Positions 1-8,327 of a DNA stretch of 64,000 bases are shown here, one piece after another. Below the pieces are notes generated by a model. The model was not told where the DNA came from, did no database searches, and worked only from the letters and a program-made list of their open reading frames with translations. The stretch covers positions 15,504 through 79,503 of the forward strand of contig JBHOQL010000094.1 of assembly GCA_042408195.1 (NCBI GenBank), given 5' to 3'. Position 1 is the stretch's first letter. Every line of letters starts with the position of its first letter. Source of the stretch: SpSt-600 sp042408195. Lineage in GTDB: Bacteria; Chloroflexota; Anaerolineae; SpSt-600. Both the position numbers and the translations under genes were made by a program.

Positions 1-405
1 GAAGGCTTCAGGGGTGAGCATGTGGACCTCATCTATCACGTAGACCTTGTAGCGAGCCTGGGTGGGCATGAATCCCACTTTTTCCCTGAGGTCTCGGATT
101 TCATCTATTCCTCTGTTTGATGCGGCATCGATCTCTATTAAATCCAGGCAACGCCCTTCATTTATGGCTACGCATATTTCACATTCGTTGCAGGGCTTAT
201 TCTGTTCAGTGGAAAGGCAATTCACAGCTTTGGCCAGGAGGCGAGCGGTGGTAGTCTTCCCCGTCCCACGGGGTCCAGCAAAGAGGTAAGCGTGGGAGAT
301 CTGCCCGGACTTTATAGCGTTCTTAAGGGTGCGAACCACATGGTCCTGGCCTATGAGCTCATCAAAATTTCGGGATCGCCACTTGCGATAGAGAGCTTGA
401 CCCAT
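1..405 (-). CDS. dnaX: DNA polymerase III subunit gamma/tau, N-terminal part
   Basis: The reverse strand encodes the first 135 residues of the clamp-loader ATPase, which loads the sliding clamp during replication; the rest lies beyond the left edge. Translation from the ATG at 405 gives MGQALYRKWRSRNF, then the Walker A motif GPRGTGKTT, four zinc-binding cysteines in the usual DnaX insertion (NC...PCNECEIC), and the DEVHM Walker B box. The ATG follows a GGAG-type ribosome site. The gene is divergent from the LysM gene, and the space between them holds a 26-bp palindrome. The family assignment is secure; whether a tau/gamma frameshift exists cannot be seen here. Confidence 0.95.
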   Translation of the reverse strand, partial: MGQALYRKWRSRNFDELIGQDHVVRTLKNAIKSGQISHAYLFAGPRGTGKTTTARLLAKAVNCLSTEQNKPCNECEICVAINEGRCLDLIEIDAASNRGIDEIRDLREKVGFMPTQARYKVYVIDEVHMLTPEAF

Positions 406-467
406 TGACTCCTCCAAATTTCATTGTAATCCAAAAAGGGAGGGGTGTCAAAGGGTATAAGGAGAGA

Positions 468-493
468 GCCAAAAGCAAAATTTTGCTTTTGGC
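468..493. repeat. 26-bp perfect palindrome between dnaX and the LysM gene
   Basis: Two 13-base arms, GCCAAAAGCAAAA and its exact complement, meet with no spacer. The site lies 62 bp upstream of dnaX and just upstream of the LysM-gene promoter. A loopless palindrome suits a dimeric protein-binding site better than an RNA hairpin. No regulator can be named. Confidence 0.6.
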
Positions 494-500
494 TTGCCAT

Positions 501-529
501 TCGCCATTTCTCCTGGGCTAATGTATAAT
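501..529 (+). promoter_or_regulatory. promoter of the LysM protein gene
   Basis: A perfect -10 TATAAT (524-529) lies 17 bp after a weak -35 TCGCCA (501-506). The expected transcript would begin close to 536 and carry an AAGGAGGGAGG ribosome site just before the ATG at 551, so the leader is very short. Confidence 0.55.
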
Positions 530-550
530 TTCTCCCAAGGAGGGAGGAAA

Positions 551-1306
551 ATGACCCGCAGGCAAGCTATTTTCATAATTTGCGTGAACACTGTGGTCTC
601 CCTAATCGTGAGCCTCATAGTAGTTCTTACCCTGGGGAGAAGGCCTATATACGTTCAACCAGCCCCTGGTCCCACCTTTACTCCAACTCAAGCGATGGCG
701 GTTTCCCCGCAACCTCAGGCTACTACCTTGGAAGTTTACATTGTCCGGGAGGGGGATACCTTATCCCATATTGCCGAAAGGTTCGGGGTTTCTCTGGAAG
801 ATCTCATGCGCATAAACGCCATTTCCAATCCTGACTTCATTTACCCAGGCCAGCAGCTCATCATACCGGGAAGAGGATTGCCTCAGCCCACGCCTACTTT
901 CACCCTGCCATTTCAGCCACCGACTCCGGCTTTCACCACCACTGCCACTCGACCACCAACCCCGACCCCCGTCCCTTCGCCTGCGGTGAGCAAGGAAGGG
1001 GTATACATTGAAGCGGTGATAGGGGCTGGCCAAAAGGGCAAAGAGGCCATTGTAATCCGCAGCGCTGCTGAAAAGGTAAAGAACTTGGCTGGCTGGCGCC
1101 TTTCTGCAGACAATTTAAATTACGTTTTTCCAGATTTTCTCCTCTGGCCTCAAGGGGCAGTGACTCTCTATACCGGTCCCGGCAAGAACAACCCTTCCGA
1201 ACTCTATTGGGGCCTCGATAAGCCCATCCTTCACCAGGTCAAAGAAATTATCCTCTACAACCGAGAAGGGCAGCCTGTTAGTTCTTATCGGCTGAGCTCT
1301 CCCTGA
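551..1306 (+). CDS. membrane-anchored LysM and lamin-tail domain protein
   Basis: The start is the ATG at 551, which has a strong GGAGGGAGG site; an upstream in-frame ATG at 494 lies before the promoter. The 251-residue product has an N-terminal membrane helix (about residues 7-30), a LysM peptidoglycan-binding domain (about 58-102, with REGDTLSHIAERFGV and YPGQQLIIPG), a Thr/Pro-rich linker, and a C-terminal region resembling a lamin-tail domain (LAGWRLS, then GAVTLYTGPG and ELYWGL). It is probably held at the cell surface by the helix and binds the wall through LysM. The 3' end overlaps the convergent phosphatase gene by 22 bp. No enzymatic residues are seen. Confidence 0.8.
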   Translation: MTRRQAIFIICVNTVVSLIVSLIVVLTLGRRPIYVQPAPGPTFTPTQAMAVSPQPQATTLEVYIVREGDTLSHIAERFGVSLEDLMRINAISNPDFIYPGQQLIIPGRGLPQPTPTFTLPFQPPTPAFTTTATRPPTPTPVPSPAVSKEGVYIEAVIGAGQKGKEAIVIRSAAEKVKNLAGWRLSADNLNYVFPDFLLWPQGAVTLYTGPGKNNPSELYWGLDKPILHQVKEIILYNREGQPVSSYRLSSP

Positions 1307-1908
1307 TTTAAGTGGCATGTATCGTTGAGCACGAATAGGGTGAACATGCGCCCGTCGTAACCAAAAACATTAATACAGCCGTTATCCTGTTCTATCCGCC
1401 CGAACCACTCGTTCCCTACCCCTAAGACCACGCAGAGGAGCACTTTGTTGACCACCATGTGCCCTACTATGGCAATTTCCTCCCCGGGGTGCTGGTTCAG
1501 GATCTTCATCAGGGCTTTCTCAGCTCTCTCCCTAACCTCGTCAAGACTTTCGCCCTCGGGTAAACGCACCAAGTGAGGCCTTTCTATCCACATCCGATAA
1601 AGTTCGGGATAAAGCCTAGCCACTTCCGAGGGGGAAAGGCCCTGCCACTGACCATAATTTATATCTGTAAACCCTTCCTCAGCTATGACCCTTAAACCGA
1701 GAGCTTTGGCCAGCGGCTCTGCCGTCCTTACTGCACGAGTCAGAGGACTCGAGTAAACGGCTTTTATAGGCCGATTTTTGAGCCGCAGAGCAATGGCCTC
1801 AGCCTGGGCTTCTCCCACTTCATCCAGAGGCAGATCTACCTGGCCCCTGAAGCGGACGTCCTTATTCCAAGCGGTCCTTCCGTGCCTTATGAGGTAGACT
1901 TTCGTCAT
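1285..1908 (-). CDS. histidine phosphatase family protein (phosphoglycerate mutase-like)
   Basis: This 207-residue protein has the catalytic signature LIRHGRTAWN near its N-terminus, the arginine-containing SSPLTRAVRTAEPL segment, and the second catalytic histidine in IVGHMVVNK. These define the branch-1 histidine phosphatases, such as GpmB, CobC and broad phosphatases. The substrate cannot be told from sequence. The ATG at 1908 overlaps the stop of the radical SAM gene as ATGA, so the two are probably translationally coupled; a TTG three codons upstream is less likely. The product could be CobC-like, since a cobO gene exists at 53.4 kb, but nothing nearby supports this. Confidence 0.88.
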   Translation of the reverse strand: MTKVYLIRHGRTAWNKDVRFRGQVDLPLDEVGEAQAEAIALRLKNRPIKAVYSSPLTRAVRTAEPLAKALGLRVIAEEGFTDINYGQWQGLSPSEVARLYPELYRMWIERPHLVRLPEGESLDEVRERAEKALMKILNQHPGEEIAIVGHMVVNKVLLCVVLGVGNEWFGRIEQDNGCINVFGYDGRMFTLFVLNDTCHLNQGELSR

Positions 1909-3317
1909 CGTGCCCAAGCTCCGGCCAATTTTTTAGCCAACTTAGCTGCTCTGCGGATCGCCTTGCCAGGGCTAGCATATCTCTTCCAGAGCTTGCGGAC
2001 AGTTCGCTTGAAGGCATTCCAGGGCTTGCGGCGCTGGGATTCCTTCAGGGCCCACATCAGGAAGTCGTAATCCAAACCCTTGATCTTCATCTCCGTCGGA
2101 TTGCGACGGTATTGGTCATGGCTCGTGATAAGGGAAAGGCCATGCTCAATGCAGTAATCGTAAAGATCACTGCCGGGGTGCGGAGTATAAAAGGCGGGGC
2201 TGTAGTAATCGGGGTCGATTTCCTTGAGCATGGAGATAGTTTCCATAACCTCTTCTTTGGTTTCAGTGGGGATGCCGAGCATGTAGTTGGCCCAGATGGA
2301 AATACCGTATTTTTTGCAGATTTTGGCTGCTTTTAGGTTTATCTCCCTTGTGGTGCCTTTCCTAATAAACCTGAGGACTCGGTCGCTTCCTGATTCAAAG
2401 CCTATGAACATGCCCCGGCACCCTGCTTCCACCATGAGTTTAACCATGTCCTCGTGGCGCACGATAATATCGGCTCTGGACTGACAGAAGAAAGGCTGGG
2501 TGAAACCCTCCGCTTTATACAAACGGCAGAACTCAGTCACCCACTCGCGATCTTCCGTTAGACAATCATCGTGGAACATAAAACTGGCGAAATTGTACTT
2601 TTCCCTCAAAATCTTAAGCTCAGCGATGACATTCTGAGGGCTGCGCCTTCGAACCTTACGTCCAAAGATTTTGCGCTCTGCCGGCTGGCAGAAGCTGCAG
2701 TTATACATGCAACCTCGCCCAGCTATTATGGTGAGAAAAGGCGGCGGAAGTTCTTCAACAAAGGGGACTTCAGGAGAGTCCAGATTGTAGCCGTATTTTC
2801 TCCACTCATTTAGGAAAAGGTCTCGGTCGGGGAAGGGTATGGCATCAAGATCCGGTGGTTCGCCCACCAGCACTCTTTCCTTAGGAGGAGTGCCCTCTTC
2901 AATGGCCCTGAGAAGCTTGGGAAAAGTTATCTCTCCCTCGCGAATCACCACGTAGTCAATATTAGGGTTTTTGAGAACTTCGTCCAAGGCCAGAGTTGGG
3001 TGAGGCCCACCTACTACGGTGATAATGTTGCGGTCTACTTTTCCCTTAATGATATCAACGCACTGCATAACAGGGTTGTAATCCACGCTCATCATGGTAA
3101 GGCCCACCACCCTTGGCTCGCGTCTCTTTACTTCCTCCCGGAATTCCTCCCATCCTGAAAGGGCTCTAAGGTCAATCAGGTCTACCTCAAACCCTTGGGC
3201 TTTTGCTGCTGAAGAAAGGTGAGCCAAGCCATGGCTTACCCAGCCTGCATCCATTCCTTTGCCCAAACTGTTGAAGCCAATCCCTGAAATGCCTGCGTAA
3301 ACAAGCGTAACCTTCAT
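1905..3317 (-). CDS. B12-binding domain radical SAM protein
   Basis: A 470-residue protein with an N-terminal cobalamin-binding Rossmann region (LSSAAKAQGFEVDLIDLRA, then VVGLTMMSVDYNP and VVGGPHPTLALDEVL) followed by a radical SAM domain whose cluster motif is CMYNCSFC (CxxxCxxC). Members of this class methylate or rearrange unreactive carbon or phosphorus centres in lipids, cofactors and natural products; the substrate here is unknown. The C-terminal tail is very basic. It is the first gene of a two-gene operon with the phosphatase. The B12-binding DxHxxG motif is not obvious, so cobalamin dependence is unproven. Confidence 0.85.
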   Translation of the reverse strand: MKVTLVYAGISGIGFNSLGKGMDAGWVSHGLAHLSSAAKAQGFEVDLIDLRALSGWEEFREEVKRREPRVVGLTMMSVDYNPVMQCVDIIKGKVDRNIITVVGGPHPTLALDEVLKNPNIDYVVIREGEITFPKLLRAIEEGTPPKERVLVGEPPDLDAIPFPDRDLFLNEWRKYGYNLDSPEVPFVEELPPPFLTIIAGRGCMYNCSFCQPAERKIFGRKVRRRSPQNVIAELKILREKYNFASFMFHDDCLTEDREWVTEFCRLYKAEGFTQPFFCQSRADIIVRHEDMVKLMVEAGCRGMFIGFESGSDRVLRFIRKGTTREINLKAAKICKKYGISIWANYMLGIPTETKEEVMETISMLKEIDPDYYSPAFYTPHPGSDLYDYCIEHGLSLITSHDQYRRNPTEMKIKGLDYDFLMWALKESQRRKPWNAFKRTVRKLWKRYASPGKAIRRAAKLAKKLAGAWAR

Positions 3318-3347
3318 TCTCCCCTCCTGCTAAGGGTTGCGCCTTAA

Positions 3348-3375
3348 ATTATACTACAGCCCACAAAGTAGACAA
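3348..3375 (-). promoter_or_regulatory. promoter of the radical SAM gene
   Basis: On the reverse strand a -10 TATAAT (3353-3348) is preceded, after 16 bp, by TTGTCT (3375-3370). It lies about 30 bp upstream of the ATG at 3317, which has a GGAGGGGAG ribosome site. Confidence 0.45.
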
Positions 3376-3396
3376 ACTTTCCATGTGTTTTTGCAG

Positions 3397-4152
3397 TTAC
3401 GAAAACTCTTCAGAGGCCTTTGCCAGGTAAATTGGGCCGAAGAGGCCCTCTTGCCAGGCCACTATCTCTCCAAGTTTGACCAGCTCAAGAAGCGCTATGA
3501 AGGTAGCTATTACTTCTTGAGGATGAGGACAATCGCTCAGAAATTCCCTAAAGGTCCTTTTATCACCTTCCCCCAGCTTTTGCCTGATCAGCTCGATCTT
3601 CTCTCTAACTGTAAATATTATCGGGCTGATGAGGGCCGGGACCTCCTCGCTTCTCTCAGGAAACAGGAGCCGACGGGCGCATTCCCTCAGGTCATCAATG
3701 GTATAGGAGTTCGGAGGCAGGGATAAGGTCTTGGGCTTGAACGGGACAGAAACACGCACGTAAGAGCGTAGGCCCATGGATTCCCTCTCCTCAAAGAAGC
3801 GGGCCCTCTCTTTGAAAGCTCTGTAGAGGAGGAGCTGCCTGACCAATTCTTCCCCCTCCGGCTCGGGGGTAAAGGGGGTAGGTGCCGGGGGCTGGGGCAA
3901 CAGATAGCGGGATTTCAAAGCGAGAAGGCGCGCCGCTATGGCTATGAAATCGGCCAGAGCTTCCAGTTCAAACCCCTCAGCCTGGCTCAGGCGCTCTATG
4001 TATTGGTCGGCGATGAGGGCTAAAGAAACAGCTGTGATGTCAAGCTGGTTCTTTTCCAGAAGGTAAAGGAGAAGATCAAAGGGACCTTCAAAGGAAGGCA
4101 GTTTTATCGGCCAGCTCAGCCAAGGCTTGAGGAACCTCTGAAGGCTTTCCAT
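3397..4152 (-). CDS. scpA: segregation and condensation protein A
   Basis: The 251-residue product matches the kleisin ScpA, which bridges the SMC ATPase heads and works with ScpB in chromosome compaction and segregation. Recognisable are the N-terminal FEGPFDLLLYLLEKNQLDI motif that contacts SMC, the ADFIAIAARLLALKSRYLLP segment, and the C-terminal winged-helix region (PQEVIATFIALLELVKLGEI). Its ATG lies 2 bp after the stop of the glycosidase-amidase gene. ScpB, normally the next gene, is not found in the window. Confidence 0.92.
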   Translation of the reverse strand: MESLQRFLKPWLSWPIKLPSFEGPFDLLLYLLEKNQLDITAVSLALIADQYIERLSQAEGFELEALADFIAIAARLLALKSRYLLPQPPAPTPFTPEPEGEELVRQLLLYRAFKERARFFEERESMGLRSYVRVSVPFKPKTLSLPPNSYTIDDLRECARRLLFPERSEEVPALISPIIFTVREKIELIRQKLGEGDKRTFREFLSDCPHPQEVIATFIALLELVKLGEIVAWQEGLFGPIYLAKASEEFS

Positions 4153-4154
4153 GT

Positions 4155-6044
4155 TCAGGTGAGAGTCAGAAAGCGCTTGCTTCTGGCGGCCATTTCGTCC
4201 AGGATTTCCTTAAGGGAATTGACGCTCTCGTATGTAATGCGCTCGACCTTGCAACCAGAGCGCCGCAGGAGCTCTTCAGCCTCATTCCCTATCTTGTCCT
4301 CGCCACCTATTATGGTTACATAGCGGGCTTGAAGGGCCTCTTGAACGGAAAAACCGCAAGCTGGACGAAATCGGGCGATGTAATTTTTAATTGCTTCCCA
4401 CTCTTCCGAGGCCCACCCTTGCTGATCCTGCCAGAACAGCACGTAATGGTAGAGAGGCTTGAATCCCTTGCGCGGGGCTTCGTCAATGGCTCTGAGGAGC
4501 ATTCCCTTCCATTCCTTCCACTTACCCCCCGGGCAGACCGTAGGGATGAGGTCCTGGTGGCCTACTATGGCCTCCTTACTCAAGTTAAGCTTTTCCAAAA
4601 GGTAGGCGCACAGATGTCCTAAAGCTTGGATTTGAACTGTGGGCGGGATTGAGGAGGTGAAATCCCCTGCAAGGCAGATTCCTACCCCGGAAAAGTTGTA
4701 GTCACGGGTATGGTAAGATACAACCTCCAGAGGGTTGGTCTGGAAGATTTTGCCCTTGGGATCTACGAAGTAATGATACCCTATTCCAGGCCAGCCTTGC
4801 TTCTCCACATGGTAACGAGCTATAACCTCAGGACCTTTCTCAGGCGGAATGGCCGAATGGTGTACCACGAGGAATCTTATGGCCGAAAGTTCCCGGCGGT
4901 TATACCGCTCTTTGGGATGTTTGGGCAGCTTATCGGATATATCTTCTACAAGGGGCTCAACAACCGGAGCCGGACCTTCCAAAGCTTTCCTGAGCTCTTC
5001 AAGGTCCTCCCGGATTTTCAACAGTTTTTCCCCAGCATTTCCCAAATCCACCTCACCAGAAGGGAGGCGCACCAAGAGGACCCTTTGGAAGTATTGGACC
5101 AGAGTTCCTTCCTCTTCTCGCTCTTCAGAAACCGGCAACCCGCACACCTCCGGGCCGAGTTCCTCAAATTTTTGCAAAAAGGCCCCTTTCACAGTGAACC
5201 CTGTTTCCTCAAAATACCTTGCCGGTGCTCCTCTCGGCATCGTGGCTACGGCCATGACTATCGGCTTGAACTCCCCTGTCTCGGTCCGCCAGGCGAAAGG
5301 AGCCCATCTTGGGTCAGAAGAAGAGGCGATGAAAGCACAGGCCGAGCTTACGTAGGGATATTTGTAAAGCTCCTGATAGTATTCTACGTATTTCTTGGCC
5401 ATCTCCTCCGGGGCGAGACCCGGGGTTGAATCGCCAAATTCTGTTATCTCGATGGTCTTACGAGGGAACAATTTGTGATAGAGTTTGAACCTGAGACCCC
5501 ATTCCTCTGAAAGGTGGTTCTCGTACTGCCAATAGCAATGGCAGCCAAGCCAGTCGGATTCTTCCACTGCATCCCGGCATATCTCCAGCCACTCCAGATC
5601 CCGATGAGGGTAATTGATAGCGAGCCCGGGAAAACCGAACTTCGCCCAAGGGAAAAGTTCCTTCAGCCTCCTCAGGACCTCAAGATACCAGTTCCTGAAA
5701 TCTTCAGCGTGCCTGTCGGAGGCACCCCAACCTTCGAGCCTGTGGAAATGGTTTGGCTCGTTGTGGATCTCGAACTTCTCGGTATACGGACGGAGGGCTT
5801 GGATGCGGGGGGCGACTTGTTCCACAAATTCCTGAGGTGAAGGATGCTTTCCAGGACCGAACCCTTTATCCCAAAGCCTCACGATGAATTCAAGGGAAGG
5901 GTTTTCCCGGCGCAACCTCTCATATACGGAGATATCGGTTATGGATATCGTCTTGAGGGTTTCGATCCGGGCTTCCCGAATGAGCTTGTAATCTTCCTCC
6001 GGGAAGTAAACATCATTGCGAGCATGAAGGCCTATGCGGGCCAT
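4155..6044 (-). CDS. glycosidase-like barrel fused to an N-acetylmuramoyl-L-alanine amidase
   Basis: A 629-residue two-enzyme protein. Residues about 1-270 resemble a clan-A glycosidase barrel, with a candidate acid/base Glu in EIHNEPNHF (E96) and nucleophile in IEITEFGD (E202). Residues about 385-515 form a type 2 amidase/PGRP domain with zinc ligands H395 or H396 (FLVVHHSA), H496 and C504 (GHQDLIPTVCPGG), which cleaves the lactyl-Ala bond of peptidoglycan. The last 110 residues are unassigned. No signal peptide is visible, so export is unclear. It shares an operon with the DUF6125-like gene upstream and scpA downstream. The cell-wall substrate is inferred. Confidence 0.8.
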   Translation of the reverse strand: MARIGLHARNDVYFPEEDYKLIREARIETLKTISITDISVYERLRRENPSLEFIVRLWDKGFGPGKHPSPQEFVEQVAPRIQALRPYTEKFEIHNEPNHFHRLEGWGASDRHAEDFRNWYLEVLRRLKELFPWAKFGFPGLAINYPHRDLEWLEICRDAVEESDWLGCHCYWQYENHLSEEWGLRFKLYHKLFPRKTIEITEFGDSTPGLAPEEMAKKYVEYYQELYKYPYVSSACAFIASSSDPRWAPFAWRTETGEFKPIVMAVATMPRGAPARYFEETGFTVKGAFLQKFEELGPEVCGLPVSEEREEEGTLVQYFQRVLLVRLPSGEVDLGNAGEKLLKIREDLEELRKALEGPAPVVEPLVEDISDKLPKHPKERYNRRELSAIRFLVVHHSAIPPEKGPEVIARYHVEKQGWPGIGYHYFVDPKGKIFQTNPLEVVSYHTRDYNFSGVGICLAGDFTSSIPPTVQIQALGHLCAYLLEKLNLSKEAIVGHQDLIPTVCPGGKWKEWKGMLLRAIDEAPRKGFKPLYHYVLFWQDQQGWASEEWEAIKNYIARFRPACGFSVQEALQARYVTIIGGEDKIGNEAEELLRRSGCKVERITYESVNSLKEILDEMAARSKRFLTLT

Positions 6045-6052
6045 TTTTCATC

Positions 6053-6571
6053 CTACTCCAGCTTGAATTCCCACGCACACCAAAACTCAGGAGGATGGGG
6101 GTCGGGAGGACAAGCTATGCAACGGGTATTTATACGGGGGTCAATGGTGCGGGCAAACACTGAGTATTCAACCAAACCGACAGATTTGCATGGGAAATCG
6201 GGCAGGCCCTTGCTCCTGCGAGCTTCCTGAACCCGACACTCGTTCATCCTGAAAATGAGGGTGTTTTCGTCTGGTTCCAGAATTTCCTGACGGTTTATGT
6301 AAGAGTAGAGGCGATACTGGAGGGCTTTCTTAAGAGCTTGAAGGCCACCGCCTGGTTCCATCCCAAGCCTTTTCATAATCCTCCTTGCTTCAATGGCCGA
6401 AAATTGTTCCCAGGCTTTCTCATCCAATTTTATAGCCATATCCATCCCGCAAGCTTCTTCTACAGCAAGGAACCACAATCCGTCGTGGGTTAGCCAGTTT
6501 CGGGCAGCATCCTCAAGGAGGCCGATGAGCTCCTCCTTACTCAACTGCATGAGGGTCTGGCGGTCCGGCAT
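6053..6571 (-). CDS. DUF6125-like conserved protein
   Basis: The 172-residue product has the layout of a family found in anaerobes and Chloroflexota: WLTHDGLWFLAVEE near the N-terminus, then a Cys/Arg-rich C-terminal half with MNECRVQEARR, FPCKSVGLVEY, TRCIACPPD and EFWCAWEF. The family is distantly like L-2-amino-thiazoline-4-carboxylate hydrolases. The spaced cysteines suggest metal or thiol chemistry, but no function is established. The ATG at 6571 has a GGAGGAG site. It leads the operon with the amidase and scpA, 8 bp from the former. The family name is from memory and should be verified by a domain search. Confidence 0.7.
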   Translation of the reverse strand: MPDRQTLMQLSKEELIGLLEDAARNWLTHDGLWFLAVEEACGMDMAIKLDEKAWEQFSAIEARRIMKRLGMEPGGGLQALKKALQYRLYSYINRQEILEPDENTLIFRMNECRVQEARRSKGLPDFPCKSVGLVEYSVFARTIDPRINTRCIACPPDPHPPEFWCAWEFKLE

Positions 6572-6602
6572 TGCTACTCCTCCAGTGGATGGTTCACATT
6601 AA

Positions 6603-6631
6603 AGTATATCACAGGGCAGGAACGAGGGCAA
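6603..6631 (-). promoter_or_regulatory. promoter of the DUF6125-amidase-scpA operon
   Basis: Reverse strand: -35 TTGCCC (6631-6626), 17 bp, -10 TATACT (6608-6603), about 30 bp before the ATG at 6571. The same two hexamers with the same spacing precede herA at 38.8 kb. Confidence 0.6.
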
Positions 6632-6740
6632 AAGCGCTTTACGTCAAACTTAAAAATTTTGGCCCGATAGAGAATTTCCTCTTCCCCCCCTTTAGTTACC
6701 GAGTTCCTGGTTTTCCCCAAGGATTAGTGTTGTAAGCTTA

Positions 6741-6749
6741 TGGTATAAA
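6741..6749 (+). promoter_or_regulatory. extended -10 element upstream of dnaA
   Basis: TGG followed by TATAAA forms an extended -10 about 90 bp before the dnaA GTG; no good -35 is seen. The 270-bp gap at 6572-6841 otherwise holds only the divergent promoter of the DUF6125 operon and one poor DnaA-box-like sequence (CGTGGATAG at about 6771). I see no box cluster and no AT-rich unwinding region. Confidence 0.4.
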
Positions 6750-6841
6750 ATCGCTACCCCGTGGATAGGTGTTGCCTGCCGCAAAGCCAAAGGGCTAAAA
6801 TTTAATTTGCCTTTCCTTTAAGCACTTACTGGAGTGTACTT

Positions 6842-8158
6842 GTGAAGCCGGAAGAGGTCTGGCAGGCTACCCTGGGAGAATTGCAGCTCAAAATGACCAA
6901 GGCCACCTTCGACACCTGGCTAAGGGGAACTACTTTCCTCGGATACGAGGATGGGACTTTTGTTATAGGAGTTCCTACAGCTTTTGCCAAAGATTGGCTG
7001 GAAAATCGACTTATAGGTCTGATAAAAAGAACGGCCTCCAGCATTATGGGGAGGACAGTTGAAATACACTTTGTAGTTCAGCCTCCTCACACTCCTGCTC
7101 CCAAGGAAATCCCCCCACTCCTGCAGGAAAAGCCCAAGTCCTTTGCCTTTCACCCTGACTATACTTTTGAAAATTTCACGGTGGGACCTGGCAACAGGCT
7201 GGCTTACAGCGCGGCTCTAGCTGTAGCCAAAGGTGAAGGTTGTGCCTATAACCCCCTCTTCATTTACGGCGGTGTTGGCCTTGGCAAAACCCACCTCCTT
7301 CATGCTATAGGCCACCAGGTCTCCAGAAGTCACCGGAAAGCCCTTTATGTCTCTGCTGAGGATTTCACCAACGATTTCATAAGTTCCATCCGCAACAAAC
7401 GCACCGGAGACTTCCGCTTCCGCTACCGTTCCATCGACTTTTTCCTCATTGACGATATACAATTCTTGGCTGGTAAAGAGAGCGTTCAAGAGGAGCTATT
7501 CCACACTTTCAATGCCCTTTACAAGAACCAAAAGCAAATTGTGATCGCTAGCGACCGCCCACCTAAGACCATAGACCCACTGGAGGAAAGGTTGCGGTCC
7601 AGGTTTGAGGGTGGACTTGTGGTGGAAATCCAGCCGCCGGACCTTCAGACCCGCATCGCCATTCTTAGAGCGAAGGCTTGTCAAAGAGGTGTAGAACTAC
7701 CGGAAGAGGTAATAGAGTTCATAGCTCTACGCATCCAGAGCAATGTAAGAGAACTGGAGGGGGCTCTCAATAGAGTTATGGCTTATTTGCACTTCATGGG
7801 CATGAAACCGTCTCTGGAAACGGCTGCCTTGGCCCTTGAAGGCAGCAGGGGCCATTCAGAAGAGGTCCGTCTGTCTCCTGAGAAAATAATAAAATCCGTA
7901 GCAAATTTCTTCCATCTATCTCCCGAAGACCTAAAAGGTTCCCGTCGAGATAGGGAAGTAACCTTTGCCCGTCAAGTGGCCATGTATCTCCTGCGGGATT
8001 TCCTATCTCTTTCTTTCCCCCAGATTGCAAAGCTCCTCGGCGGCAAAGACCACACCACTGTGGCCTACGGCTATGAGAAAATCTCCCGCCTCCTCAAAAC
8101 CGATGAAAGGGTAGGGAAGCAACTTTCCTTGCTGAAAGACTACCTCCGCCAACAGTAG
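6842..8158 (+). CDS. dnaA: chromosomal replication initiator protein DnaA
   Basis: A 438-residue DnaA that binds origin boxes and unwinds DNA in its ATP form. Visible are the N-terminal DnaB/DiaA-interaction domain, AAA+ Walker A GGVGLGKTHLL (about residues 143-153), Walker B FFLIDDIQFL, the sensor region ASDRPPKTI, and the DNA-binding helix-turn-helix with the signature GGKDHTTVAYGYEKI near residue 405. It begins with GTG; a GGAG lies about 8 bp upstream. Its neighbours differ from the classic dnaA-dnaN-recF order: a Rad50-like gene follows and dnaN is absent. Confidence 0.97.
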   Translation: MKPEEVWQATLGELQLKMTKATFDTWLRGTTFLGYEDGTFVIGVPTAFAKDWLENRLIGLIKRTASSIMGRTVEIHFVVQPPHTPAPKEIPPLLQEKPKSFAFHPDYTFENFTVGPGNRLAYSAALAVAKGEGCAYNPLFIYGGVGLGKTHLLHAIGHQVSRSHRKALYVSAEDFTNDFISSIRNKRTGDFRFRYRSIDFFLIDDIQFLAGKESVQEELFHTFNALYKNQKQIVIASDRPPKTIDPLEERLRSRFEGGLVVEIQPPDLQTRIAILRAKACQRGVELPEEVIEFIALRIQSNVRELEGALNRVMAYLHFMGMKPSLETAALALEGSRGHSEEVRLSPEKIIKSVANFFHLSPEDLKGSRRDREVTFARQVAMYLLRDFLSLSFPQIAKLLGGKDHTTVAYGYEKISRLLKTDERVGKQLSLLKDYLRQQ

Positions 8159-8179
8159 AGGTCTTTCGTCGAAGACCTC
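8158..8179 (+). terminator. possible weak terminator after dnaA
   Basis: GAGGTCTT and AAGACCTC form an 8-bp stem with a TCGTCG loop, starting at the dnaA stop codon. A T-run comes only 15 bases later, so termination may be inefficient. Confidence 0.35.
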
Positions 8180-8249
8180 GTACAGCTAAGGTGGTTTTTC
8201 CCCAGTTTCCCCAGAATCCCAAAGCCACTACTATAATTTCCTTTTTCTT

Positions 8250-8278
8250 TTGACCTAAGTAGCAGTAGAGGGTAAAAT
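8250..8278 (+). promoter_or_regulatory. promoter of the Rad50/SbcC gene
   Basis: -35 TTGACC (8250-8255), 17 bp, -10 TAAAAT (8273-8278), about 50 bp ahead of the ATG at 8328. This gives the gene its own transcription start separate from dnaA. Confidence 0.6.
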
Positions 8279-8327
8279 CTTTACCAGGCGGGTTCTGAGG
8301 AAATTGGGGAAAGCAAGGAGGTTTGGA

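Noticed and set aside
6572..6841. oriC upstream of dnaA
   Set aside because: Apart from one poor DnaA-box match there is no box cluster or AT-rich element, so the origin cannot be placed here from sequence alone.
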